Shown piece by piece: positions 1 to 10,246 of a DNA stretch of 64,000 nt. Each line of letters begins with the position of its first letter. Position 1 is the first letter of the stretch. This DNA comes from Helicoverpa zea (Eukaryota; Arthropoda; Insecta; Lepidoptera; Noctuidae). Under the pieces are notes generated by a model. The model had not been told where the DNA came from. It searched no databases and was given only the letters and a program-made list of their open reading frames with translations. The stretch is from NCBI RefSeq assembly GCF_022581195.2, contig NC_061466.1, positions 7,812,001 through 7,876,000 on the forward strand, in the 5' to 3' direction. A program made the translations under genes and the position numbers.

Positions 1-269
1 GACAGCTGATGGACGCATTTGAGGGTTGAGTACAAATTGCGGTTAGGTTAAATATTTTTACAGGAATCTTTTGTAAGGGTTTTTTTTCTTTTTAAGCTTC
101 TTAAGTCACAGTGAGGGAGAATGCATTTACAAAAGTGCTTGAATAAGAGGTTTATGCTAAGTTTTTTAGGTAAATTAAAATTAACATAAATTAATCGAAG
201 TTATAGCCGAAGTGTCACGTCTTTACGGATGATACACTAATGCTATAAATCCTCTCAGAAACTTTAATG
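1..269. other. intron or upstream DNA, nothing recognised
   Basis: AT-rich non-coding DNA. It probably lies in an unc-13 intron, because the first exon in the window starts in mid-C2A. No gene or repeat recognised. Confidence 0.5.
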
Positions 270-412
270 GCCTTACTACAAAAACTTAAACGTCTGATTT
301 ACACTTGTCTAAAAAAATTGTGGCTGCAAAATGAACCATATGTCAACGTCATAATCTGACATTTTTTTAGACAAGCCTTAAACTGACGTTTAAAAGTTTT
401 TGTGGTGAGACG
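270..412. mobile_element. foldback MITE, copy 1
   Basis: About 143 bp with inverted ends: CCTTACTACAAAAACTTAAA on the left and its near-complement (GTTTAAAAGTTTTTGTGG...) on the right. Nested inside are ACTTGTCTAAAAAAAT and ATTTTTTTAGACAAG, so almost the whole unit folds back. A second copy with high identity lies at 42060-42204, which shows this is a mobile family. It has no coding capacity. Confidence 0.75.
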
Positions 413-1401
413 GGATGTGTTAGATTGCTTATTTATTGAGGCAAGTATAAGGCTTTTTTTATCCGACTGAGCGAAGTAGTTCCCAAAGGTCACAGATGAA
501 GCCGGGTGGAAAACTACTATATATAAAAAGTGATATCAGCTATTAGGTACGTCTGTGACTGGCTTTATAACAGTCTGAAGTAGGTGTGACATGGCTTGAT
601 ACTAATCTAGTGAACAATGCTTTGCACTTCGATGTGATAAGCAACGGTAAAACCATTTAACAGGTTTTATTTACCATATTTAATAGTGTTCTGATCATAT
701 CAGTGTTACTATCAAAGAGTGTTACAATTATTTGCTTCAGTAATTATGCGTATAATTACAGGCCTTATAACATAGTAGCGATTTTTTTTCTCAATCTCTA
801 TTATGTACACCAAATTTTTAGATCTTCATTAAAAAAAAAAATGGTATTCGAAATATCAAAAACCGCATGACACAAACAACAATCATTATCCGGTGCAAAC
901 ATATATACCTAAGTATTGCAATAAAAATATACACCTATATTTAGTTATTTAGTTTTTTTTTTATTTATTTAGTTATCAAAAACACAGCTAATTTAATCTT
1001 TACAGGCACTTAGCCTAATACGACAAAATTAGTTACATTATATAAAATTTAAAAATTCAAAATTACATTATACATACGAAACTAAATATAATATCACAAA
1101 AATAATACCACTACTAAAGTTTTAAATACTAACAATACTATAGGTGGCCCTTGTGAACTCATTCAGCATGCATAACAGGAATGCAGGAAATAACAGAAAA
1201 AACGAATACATATAATAACACCACTACGTATATTACAAAAACATACGCGGCCCGTCGTTTTCAAGACGACTTTTTGCGTCCCTCCAACCATTTATAAAAA
1301 CCAGTTCTGATGGAAAAGAATGAAAAATAAGGCTTGAGGTTTAGCCAAGATGAATGAAGAGTGTTGCCCTAAAAAGATGACGAGCGTCACACGCAGCCGC
1401 C

Positions 1402-1804
1402 TTAAGCTGCGATTCCACTAGGCAAATTTTTGCCGCGTCAAGTGCTGCTCAACATATACGGAAAAGGTACCTACGTTTTGAATGTTAGCTGCCGATCGTA
1501 ACTGCTGAGCGAACGTGCCGTGGCTCTATATAAGCAATCGCAGCTTTACTTCTGGTTAGAACTTATATATTTACATGAAACTGTTTTGGATCGAAACGGC
1601 AGCAGCACGTACAGTCATTCTCAGATTTCGACAGTTGCAGTCGGCCGTTGCAGTTGGTAGCCAGCTTTCAAAAAGTACCTCAGCAAACGCGCAATATGAC
1701 AAACAGACACAAAACAAAAGTTCCTTGCCGACTTTCAACAAGTTGGGCAACTTGCTATGTATAATGTTGCGCGTCAATTGTTGCCTAGTGGAAACGCGGC
1801 TTTA
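1402..1804. mobile_element. non-autonomous TIR DNA transposon
   Basis: Left end reads GCTGCGATTCCACTAGGCAA. The right end, read on the other strand, gives GCCGCGTTTCCACTAGGCAA, so there are roughly 20-24 bp imperfect terminal inverted repeats about 400 bp apart. The left end is flanked by TTAA and the right by TTTA. Internal sequence has no transposase; the 76-residue frame inside has no recognisable motif. The superfamily is not certain. Confidence 0.6.
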
Positions 1805-1870
1805 GAGTAAACACCTAATATAATCCTTCAGGCCTGTTGGTACTTTATTTAATAAGGGTTAGTGATGCTT

Positions 1871-2172
1871 GCAAAAAAGTCGTGGTGGCCTAGTGGGTAA
1901 AGAACCAACCTCTCGAGTATGAGGGTGTGGGTTCGATTCCAGGTCAGGCAAGTACCAATGTATCTTTTCTAAGTTTGTATGTACTTTCTAAGTATATCTT
2001 AGACACCAATGGCTGATAAAAAGGTGAAGGAAAACATCTTGAGGAAACCTGGACTATAGTCTGAAATCACCAACCCACATTGAGCAAGCGTGGTGATTAA
2101 TGCTCAATCCTTCTCCGTGTGAGAGGAGGCCTGTGCCCAGCAGTGGGACGATAAAAAGGCTGTAACAGTAAC
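1871..2172 (+). mobile_element. tRNA-derived SINE, family A, with target duplication
   Basis: The tRNA-like head carries an A box (TGGCCTAGTGGGT) and a B box (GGTTCGATTCC). A tRNA-unrelated body follows, ending in AGTGGGACGATAAAAAGGC and a short TGTAACAG-type tail. The unit is flanked by the direct repeat AGTGATGCTT at 1861-1870 and 2173-2182, a target-site duplication made by LINE-type retroposition. Other copies: 2980-3254, 4627-4790, 19142-19441 and a fragment at 21985-22045. Confidence 0.85.
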
Positions 2173-2979
2173 AGTGATGCTTTCAGGGCCACTATGCACA
2201 TAATATACATATGTGATTGAAGATAACGGAGCCAATGTGTTCTGTTGTCCTGTAGCGTAGAGATCTGAGGTATATTTAAATGACATTGTAAAAGAATTAC
2301 TATTCAAAACATACTCGTAAATTTTCTTGTTTGCTCGGATTTTGCATCTGTATCTTAAGTATAGACTTAATCAGAGTGGGAAAAAAATGGACATCAGTAT
2401 AGGCCAAAACCTGTGGAAAATAGCTTGTGAAATATTTAGATGTTTATGACTACTCCATACAAAACACCGATCGATAAAACGAGCACTAGATTTTTATCAA
2501 AATGTGAAAGTTATTAATATATATTCTGCGATAAGTTCGTGTGACGTAGGTCCGTACTTAATTTTTTTCAGACAAGTACTTATTTATTTATTCATTCCTG
2601 TTTAATATTGATTTTCGATATTGCGTAGTTAGCGTTATTTTCCTTACTTTGTTATCTCCTACGAGTTAACCAGTTATTCGTTTTGAATAAAGTTAATTTC
2701 TTTGTTCCAATATTTTTGTGAATTTTTCACCAAAACTTTTCATATTGTTCTAACTTTACGCGTGTCACTTTTAACACACAATATCACGCGCCAACTGTAC
2801 CGGAAAATTCTGATATTTTGTGATAGCAAAATACACAAATCGCATACATTTTACGTCGTATCCCGCAACCGAATTTGTCGCTTCTCCATTCGTTCCTGAT
2901 TTACGATTCTAGACAAAATGAACCCAATGCCAAAAACGAGAACAACAATATTGTGAGAGTATTGTTACGTCATCGTCGT

Positions 2980-3254
2980 CACAGCTTTTTTATCGTCCCA
3001 CTGCTGGGCACAGGCCTCCTCTCACAAGAAGAGAAGGATTGAGCGGTAATCACCACGCTTGCTCAATGCAGGTATTTCAGACTTTACAATCCAGGTTTCC
3101 TCGAGATTTTTAATCAGCCATTTTTGCCCAATATATACTTAGAAAATACCCACATACAAACTTAGAAAAGCTGCATGGTTAGCGTTTCTCGGACGTTTTA
3201 ATCAGACCCGATCGGACGGATTGGTGCTTTACCCTCTAGGCCATCACGACATTT
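2980..3254 (-). mobile_element. SINE family A, degraded copy
   Basis: Reverse-orientation copy of the SINE at 1871-2172. The tail end (TTTTTATCGTCCCACTGCTG) comes first and the tRNA-like head last, near 3240. The B-box region has decayed (GTTTTAATCAGACCCGATCGG), so this copy is old. Confidence 0.7.
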
Positions 3255-3927
3255 TATATTGTTTCGTTATCATCAGTACGAGATATTGAGAATGTATTTT
3301 GGGAATCTAGTAACCGATTGACGGCCGAGGTTAAGAGGTGCAAACTGACCACCTACGTCGAACAGACGTCCAATTTCGTACATCTCGAGTCTGACATCTG
3401 ACTGCGATGGGGTATTAGACAGTTAGACGTCCCTGAAGCTCATTGTGATAAAGGAAAGGTCTTACAACTCAGGGATCTTGAGATTCAGTGCTCGTTTCGT
3501 TCTAAGCCTACTTGAAATGCGTCTTGTAATAACGCGTGATGTCAGATATTTTAGCCAGAGACTTTTGTCACTGATTGAAGGAACACGTCAGGAATTATTT
3601 TTATTAGTGTTATGTTTTGAGAAAACATATTTATTTTTAGGTTTTATTGCCCGCGACCGTGATACAAAACGAAAGTAATTTTTGATGTCTTTCTTGAACT
3701 TCGAAAGTTCTTTAAATTCTTTTTCTCGAAATATGATCATATTTTGCATTAAACGTTTATCGAGATTCATTTCAATTGAAAGATCTTTCGGAATTAAATA
3801 AAAACACCAAAGATTAGGTACTACGATGGTAAATTTGTAGACTATAAAAAAGATACATTTCCCGTTCCAGTCGTGATACTTAATTTAAAGACTTTAATCT
3901 GACGTAGTAGTTATACTAAACCTATTA

Positions 3928-4296
3928 CTGCCTCGTTGGTCTAGCTGTCGCAAGTGCGGCTGCTAAGCACGAGGTCTCGGGTTCGATTCCCGAGTCGGGC
4001 CGAAATCGCTTTGTGGGTTTTAGAAGACTTTCACAAAGCAGCCCGGAGCCTGGAAGCTGGTGATTGATACACCCGTGCATCGGAGAGCACGTAAATGTCG
4101 GTCCTGCGCCTGATCTCTCTCCGGTCGTGTCGGATTACCGTCCCATCGGGCTATGAGAGTTAAGGAATAGTGAGTGCACCTGTGTCTGCGCAAATGCTCG
4201 TGCACTATAATATTTCCTGCGTAGTTGGCTAATCTCCTTACATAAGAACAGCCGCCGTAGCCGATAATCGGCTAGGAGGACATCATCATCATCATC
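3928..4296 (+). mobile_element. tRNA-derived SINE, family B, with 13-bp target duplication
   Basis: The head resembles a tRNA (GCCTCGTTGGTCTAGC..., B box GGTTCGATTCC at about 3981). A 290-bp body follows with GCAGCCCGGAGCCTGGAAG, ending in an (ATC)n tail. The direct repeat ACTAAACCTATTA flanks it exactly at 3915-3927 and 4297-4309, so this is a complete insertion. An older copy lies at 47590-47870. Confidence 0.88.
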
Positions 4297-4626
4297 ACTA
4301 AACCTATTAGGCCTCAATTTATTTTCTATCACTAATTTGATTTCACAAGGCTAAATTCAAACTTAGCTGGCATCGAATATACGCCCTGTATTCTTGAATA
4401 TAGACCATTCATGTTATAATGGGGCATAAACTCGTTTTGTCCGCGCTCAATGGGCGCAATTAAGAGAGCAGAGGTGACTCTGGGCCAAAAGCGAAGCTTC
4501 GCCTATTCGGATTAGTTCTGATTTTAGTTCAGTATTGAAGCAATAAGTTTTTATGTGCTTTTGGTAATAAGAGTCATATTTGGTTAATGTTTTTTGCATA
4601 CTTATTGTTATTGGTTTCGATCAGTC

Positions 4627-4790
4627 TTTTTATTGTTCCACTGCAAGGCATTTGTCATCTGATCTCATCTCTTATATAGAGAAGAAATGAGCGTTAATAA
4701 CCACGCTTGCTCAAGGTGGATTGGGCATTTCAAAAGTTTTAGTCTACTCATGTTGCTTTCTTTCACCTTTACTCAGACATTGGTGTAAAA
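4627..4790 (-). mobile_element. SINE family A, 3' fragment
   Basis: Diverged piece of the family-A body in reverse orientation: TTTTTATTGTTCCACTGCAAGG followed by AACCACGCTTGCTCAAGG. The tRNA-like head is missing. Confidence 0.5.
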
Positions 4791-4799
4791 TTATTCCTA

Positions 4800-5362
4800 C
4801 TTAAAAAGTGCATGAAAATAAATAACTTATTATTGAAATATGCTTTTTTGCGCCTTTGTGGTATGAAAATATGCAAAAAAATACTGTTATATTTTTTCTG
4901 AATTGAAAAATTTAAAATCATATTGTACAAAAAATTGTGCCAATAAACCCTTTGTTCTATTGTTCATATTCAATTTTGCTGTTAAAAAACTGTTTTGCAT
5001 CTGACTGAAGCTTTGGAAAATGAAGTATATTTTTTTATCAATACCGCAGTATTTTAGTATTCAGCTTTTGTAGATCAAATATCGGTATTTTTCACTTGAA
5101 ATGCTGCTATTATAAATCGTAATTTGAAACAGTCAATTTAAAAATGTTTGCGTAAAATATATATTTTTGGGCTTAAATGTTTTTATAACTAAAGTATTCG
5201 TTGTAAATTAACATTGATTTACTTACCACATATTTTCTTTTTTATATGATTATTTATCTTACTCAACAAAACAAATGAAATATATCTTGAATAGCTATAA
5301 ATTTAGTCTTTAGCCACACTGCTAGCTTCTAAAATGTGATCATTGCTTATTCTTAATCACCC
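4800..5362. other. AT-rich intron stretch, nothing recognised
   Basis: Very AT-rich DNA with poly-A/T runs and no coding signal or recognised repeat. Confidence 0.4.
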
Positions 5363-5370
5363 CATAACGC

Positions 5371-6582
5371 CAGGCCCCTCTTCTCCACTGGGCACTATGG
5401 GCAAGTGCCCAGGGCCCCGGGATCGAATGGGGCCTCCTAGTTCCTGCCAGATTACCAAATGTTAAACCGATATTTAGGTATTACCGAAAAACATTAATTT
5501 TGAAAAATCTGATGATAATGTGATCGGCACTGCTTACTTTAAATTGGTTTTGTCGCAGCCCAAAATACTGATTCTCCTCTAAATGGTGTTTAATTATGAA
5601 AGAGCGATATTTTAAAACACGTGGGTACAATATCTAAACGATAGAGCGCTTTACACTAAAATACCGAAACTCTTAACATTGCCATCAATCATCAGTATAG
5701 CCCATTTAGAACAGGTGAAAATTTTATCAAATTTTAATACGCAGTTTTTCAAAAATGTTTTGGTCTAACAAAAATGTACATTAATTAAAACTGCATTATC
5801 ATTTTTCTGAAAATCACTTCAAAACACTGACGAACTTTCTGCTAGCAATTAGTCCAAAACAGTGTTTAACCAATTTCTTAGCAAATGTATTTCAATTTCT
5901 TAGTAAGGTGGGGGGGGGGGGGAATCTCGGTCGGCACATATGGGCACGACCAGGATAGCGCCGGCAGAAGGGACAAGTGAGGGTGCCATTCTAATCTGCG
6001 AAGCCTAGGTTCACTACCAGTCACTGCACACTATTCAATTTTTAAACTAAACTACAACAGTGCATGCGCAAGACGTCGATGCGTCACTGAGAGGGGTGCC
6101 AGTCCGGCTGTCATGGATTACTTAAATTAATTCCCCAAAATTATAAAAAAAAATCCGCTCGCTTCGTTTGCGATTTTTTAATAGGTAATGTCTGATTCGT
6201 TCTGCGCTTACTGTTTGAGTCCTCAGTCTAACAAAAAGTTAAAGACCGAAGTAGCAAAAACAACTGACGCTCTACGCTGCCGATTTCTAAGTTGTTTAGG
6301 AGGTGGAGGACTTTTGTGTCCCAAAACTCGAAAAATTCGTGCTCGCTACGCTCGCGGCTTCTTCTCTCTACAGTGGTTTTTTTTACACTTGTTTGGGTGC
6401 TTTGTCCCAAATTTAAAAATTTCTTTGAAATACACGTAAGGCTTTAAATCTAGGATTTCGCATAGGTGCCCGTTTTTTTTGCAAAAGAGTTTATATTATA
6501 ACTAAATACTGTTTTCTCAAGGTCATAGGGGCCCCATGATCCTAATGTGCCCAGGGCCTCAAATAGTTTAAAGACGGCCCTG
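5371..6582. mobile_element. non-autonomous hAT-type DNA transposon (1.2 kb)
   Basis: The element starts CAGGCCCCTCTT and ends AAGACGGCCCTG (other strand CAGGGCCGTCTT), which fits short imperfect hAT-type terminal repeats. It is flanked by a perfect 8-bp direct repeat, CATAACGC, at 5363-5370 and 6583-6590; hAT transposases make 8-bp duplications. Both subterminal regions carry GTGCCCAGGGCC-like motifs. No transposase is visible: an open frame at 6188-6439 has no motif. A 13-nt G run lies at 5910-5922. Confidence 0.8.
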
Positions 6583-6599
6583 CATAACGCAGGCTTTTA

Positions 6600-7119
6600 T
6601 TTTGATTGCAAAAGGTATTTAAAGTGCCAACACCATTATTTGTTGCAAGGGGTCTTAAAAATATTAATATTATTCAGTTGCTCTGTTTTTGTTTCTTTCT
6701 CACCATGTATAGTATTTTTTAAAATAAATATTTTAAAAGCTATAACAGTTTAATATGTGCAACATTTATTTACTAAATGTTCTTACCATCAAATCTAAAA
6801 CTTCAAAAATGGTAGGAACAAGAAAAAACACAACCTATATTTTAGTAGACAAAAGATAAATGTTTATATATATTTTAACCACTAAAGTGAAGAACTTAAG
6901 AATATCATACGTGTAATAGAATTATTTGATTGTAGTTTGTGGGAAAACTTTCATCTCATTTGACATACTCTAAATGTGTTCAGCGTTTATAAATAAAGTC
7001 TTGCCACATTGGAAAGCAACTCTACCAAAAAGTTTTAGAAACAACTAAACAATGCGTTGCTGCTAATAATTTAAAAATCTCAAATTTTATCCAGCTAGAA
7101 TTTTGCGTAGTTATCCATT
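6600..7119. other. intron stretch, nothing recognised
   Basis: AT-rich intronic DNA without a recognised gene or repeat. Confidence 0.4.
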
Positions 7120-7129
7120 TAAAAAGATA

Positions 7130-7240
7130 ACCAGTCTCGGGTTGCTTGGGGTATCGGGTTGCCCGGGTAACTGTGCGTTGAGCAGGTCGGTTAGACAGTC
7201 GCTTCGTGTAAATCACTAGTAGTCAGCAGATGATGATAAT
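7130..7240 (+). repeat. dispersed lepidopteran repeat C, fragment
   Basis: Fragment of the family seen whole at 16365-16556: GGGTATCGGGTTGCCCGGGT, then GCAGGTCGGTTAGACAGTCG and a TGATGATAAT tail. Confidence 0.55.
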
Positions 7241-8631
7241 CCATTAAAAATAAATCTGTTCTTCAAGTTTATATGGACGTTAAATTAGGAGTGTTGCACA
7301 ATAATAAATGTTGGAAGCCTACTTCTAAATAATGACTACGTCACGCAACTGCATTATTAACGAAATGGACAATGATGGTCACTTGACACGCACTTGAAGG
7401 CCTCCTAAAGTGGCAAACCACCACCAAAATGTATTATGTTTTGGGAAATAATCTCTTGTGTGTTTCAATTATTTTGATATAATAAATGCCAGATTTTACA
7501 AATATAATGACTCTTTTTAAATATTGAGACACTTTTTCATACCCGGTCGGTTAGCCCAAAGGTAAATTATTAATTAACTTATCACAACTGATTAACTAGT
7601 ACATAAATATTATCACCAATTTTCAGCCTTTAAATTGACAACTGTCGATTTTCATTTTAAAGACAATAGACACGGTAATATCTCATATCGCATCAGTTGA
7701 ATCGAAATGATATACAGAAATATTGAATTAAGACCACAGAAAGTGCCTTTTGACAGTTTTAACCCACGTTAATGTTACAACATTTGACTGTAAATAAAGT
7801 ATGTCAAAATGGAAACAGACAAGTTTTAATGCAGCTCAAGCACAAAATAGTCTCACGAGACAAAGTGTATGAAATAACAATTCCTAAGATAAAGTAGATT
7901 TTTCTTGTCAGACATTTCCTCCGCGAGTGCAGTGTAAGAATGAAAAGTGCACAATTTTATTTGCTTCCAGTACAAAGGTTTCTCTTTATAGAGTGAACGA
8001 ATTAATGTTATAAGGATCATCTGTATCTGCAGTTAATGCACTTACTCGATCATGGCTCAAGCATATTCTTCGATACAGGAGGACAGGATCGATAGTTCAA
8101 GTTGAACATTTGCTTTTTTAGTACTGGCGATGCGATATTCATTGAATTTAGGTAAAAGACCTGTTGAATGTTTAAACCAAAAATAATTAGGATTTTGTAA
8201 CTCCAAATATTATACACTAACTCCCACCCGCAGTATCACCCACGCCCCGAGGGAACTCCTTGTAGCACTCGGATAAAAAGTGTAGGACACTTTTTAAGTT
8301 GGATTCCAATCTATATGTACCAAAACAATTTCAGCATATTTTATTCAGCGAATTGGCGAACATTTTTGGCGAATATTTTCATATACCTATTAACATTTCC
8401 AATATTAAAATAGTAGTATTATGAATAAAACCTATAATAACTAAGCAAAATATAAAACTAAGACACTCCATCTCTCCAAACCACTTACCTATAAACAAAC
8501 TTCGTAGAGTACACAGAACCACAGTAAAACTTAGAATTAAACTACGTGGAAGAAAAATATTAGCTCATAAAACTTTACGTTTTCACAGCTCTACTGCCAT
8601 TAATATGCTAAAGTACTTTCTTCTGTCACTT
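7241..8631. other. intron stretch, nothing recognised
   Basis: AT-rich intron DNA. No exon with family similarity or dispersed repeat was recognised. Confidence 0.4.
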
Positions 8632-9113
8632 AAAGGCGAAGGAAACAAGTATCCATCCTCGAACAAAATATACGGTGCATTTTGATAAGTTTACCTGACA
8701 CTGCAAACTTTTAGTCGGTCGATATGTTGTTTGGTCTCTTAAATCAGTGTGATAAGGAATGGAAGTACACATGTATCAACGATCAGGTATTTGTCCGGTA
8801 TCACCGACTAAAAACTTTGATTGAATTCACGATTTTCTACAAAAAAAAAAAAACCAACCCGGTTTGAACGGTGCGCGGTTACCGTTTCAAACCGGGTTAA
8901 AAAAATCTTCATTTCAGTCAAAGGTTTCAGTGGATCTGATACCAGCTAACTACCTGACCGATGTTACGTATGTACTTCCATTCATCTTCATACTGACTTA
9001 TGAGCCCAAACAAACTATCGGCCGACTAAAATTCGTAGTGTGCGGGTTCTCTAAGGCAAAGGAAACAAGATATCCATCCTCTAACAAAATATACGGTGTA
9101 TTTTGATAAGTTT
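8632..9113. mobile_element. long foldback element between 60-bp direct repeats
   Basis: Sequence 8697-8876 is closely complementary to 8881-9050 in reverse. The turn is ACCCGGTTTGAACGGT - short GCGCGG loop - ACCGTTTCAAACCGGGT, so about 180 bp per arm can fold into one hairpin. Outside the arms lie two copies of a roughly 60-bp direct repeat (8632-8691 and 9053-9112, both with CAAAATATACGGTG). One arm-like copy recurs at 32140-32290. No coding function is seen. Confidence 0.65.
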
Positions 9114-10131
9114 AAAAGCGATGGGTGTGGTTGTGAATCACTGAAGGCGTGACTGCTGCGATATAATTATGAGTAGTCTGTTTATATCGTAAAGAAGTTT
9201 TAGTGGCTGTTTTGAACTGTGATTGGTCAAGCTTGTAGTAGGAAGGTGGATTAAGTAGCGCAACGACGCGTGTTAAAAAGGAAACAAGAAGTGTCTATAG
9301 CATATTTTGCGAAATATGTTGATCTTAAAGGCCTGCAGATGACGATGTGTAGATTTTCATACCCCTTCCAAATGGTTGTGGCTAGATTGCCAAAATTATA
9401 ACAATCGTCAGATAATCAACGCATATTTTTATTGTGTTTTGAAATTTTGAAAAACTCAAAATATGATTTTGCTAGTTACACAAAACTGCATAAATTCGAA
9501 AACTCTCACGGAAATAAACCCTGTAAAAGTAGAAAAACTTTTCAATTCTTCTTTACTGCATGAAAAATACGCGTCGTGTGATTTGTTTACCTACAGGACC
9601 AAGCTTACGATTCGCTGGAGTAAGCTCCTTTACTGTACGACCTGATTTTATGGACTGTTTGCCTTCAGTTGTGGTCGCTCTTATTTTGTTTTTTTTTTCT
9701 TCTTTTCTTTATTTTCTTTTACTGTGAATAGGGCAGGTGGGTTTAGATTTTGTGCATGGGTTGTTTGTTATTTGTGGATAACTATGGCATTGTGATTTTG
9801 TAATCTGTGTTAGTTCTATCAATGACACTTCTTTGTGTTTCATATCCACTTTCGCAATTTGTACATGTGTTTATAAACAATCTGATTTAAACGCGGTGAT
9901 ATGTAGAAATAGATTAACCTTAAAGCATTCTTAAGGTAAAAAAATAATTTATATTGAATTTTTATACTCGTGAATGACACCTTGTTTTCTATTCATTTGT
10001 GGCCTTTTTCAAAATTTATTTTCGAAATGCCCCTTTGCGGAATGACAATAAGGAAATAAATAAGTCCCATGCTAAATACAGATCTACTGATTTATTTATA
10101 TGCTAAATATAAATATTTTCTTATTCAACAG
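9114..10131. other. intron upstream of the first visible unc-13 exon
   Basis: AT-rich intron ending in the acceptor TTTTCTTATTCAACAG. Nothing else recognised. Confidence 0.6.
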
Positions 10132-10246
10132 TGAAATCAATGACATCAACCTGGGCCTCCTGGTGGAGGTGTGGAACAAAGGCGTGATCTGGGACAAAGC
10201 CCTCGGCTACCACTACCTGCCTCTCACTTCCGTGGCATATGACGAG
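10132..10246 (+). CDS. unc-13: unc-13 exon: middle of C2A domain
   Basis: Encodes EINDINLGLLVEVWNKG followed by WDKALGYHYLPL. This matches the Munc13 C2A strands around FEINRLDLGLTVEVWNKG as I recall them. The exon begins on the third base of a codon after a polypyrimidine/CAG acceptor and ends on a codon border before GTAACA. In Munc13 this C2A lacks calcium-binding residues and pairs with itself or with RIM, so it acts in docking at the active zone. Confidence 0.92.

Noticed and set aside
3928..4010. tRNA gene
   Set aside because: A and B boxes are present, but the stems do not close properly, a 290-bp body follows and a 13-bp target duplication encloses the whole, so it is a SINE. The same reasoning applies to 1879-1960.
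1..10131. The N-terminal unc-13 exons (start of C2A)
   Set aside because: I looked for the KFNTYVTLKVQNVKS and WEQDF type sequences and did not see them; they are probably upstream of the window.
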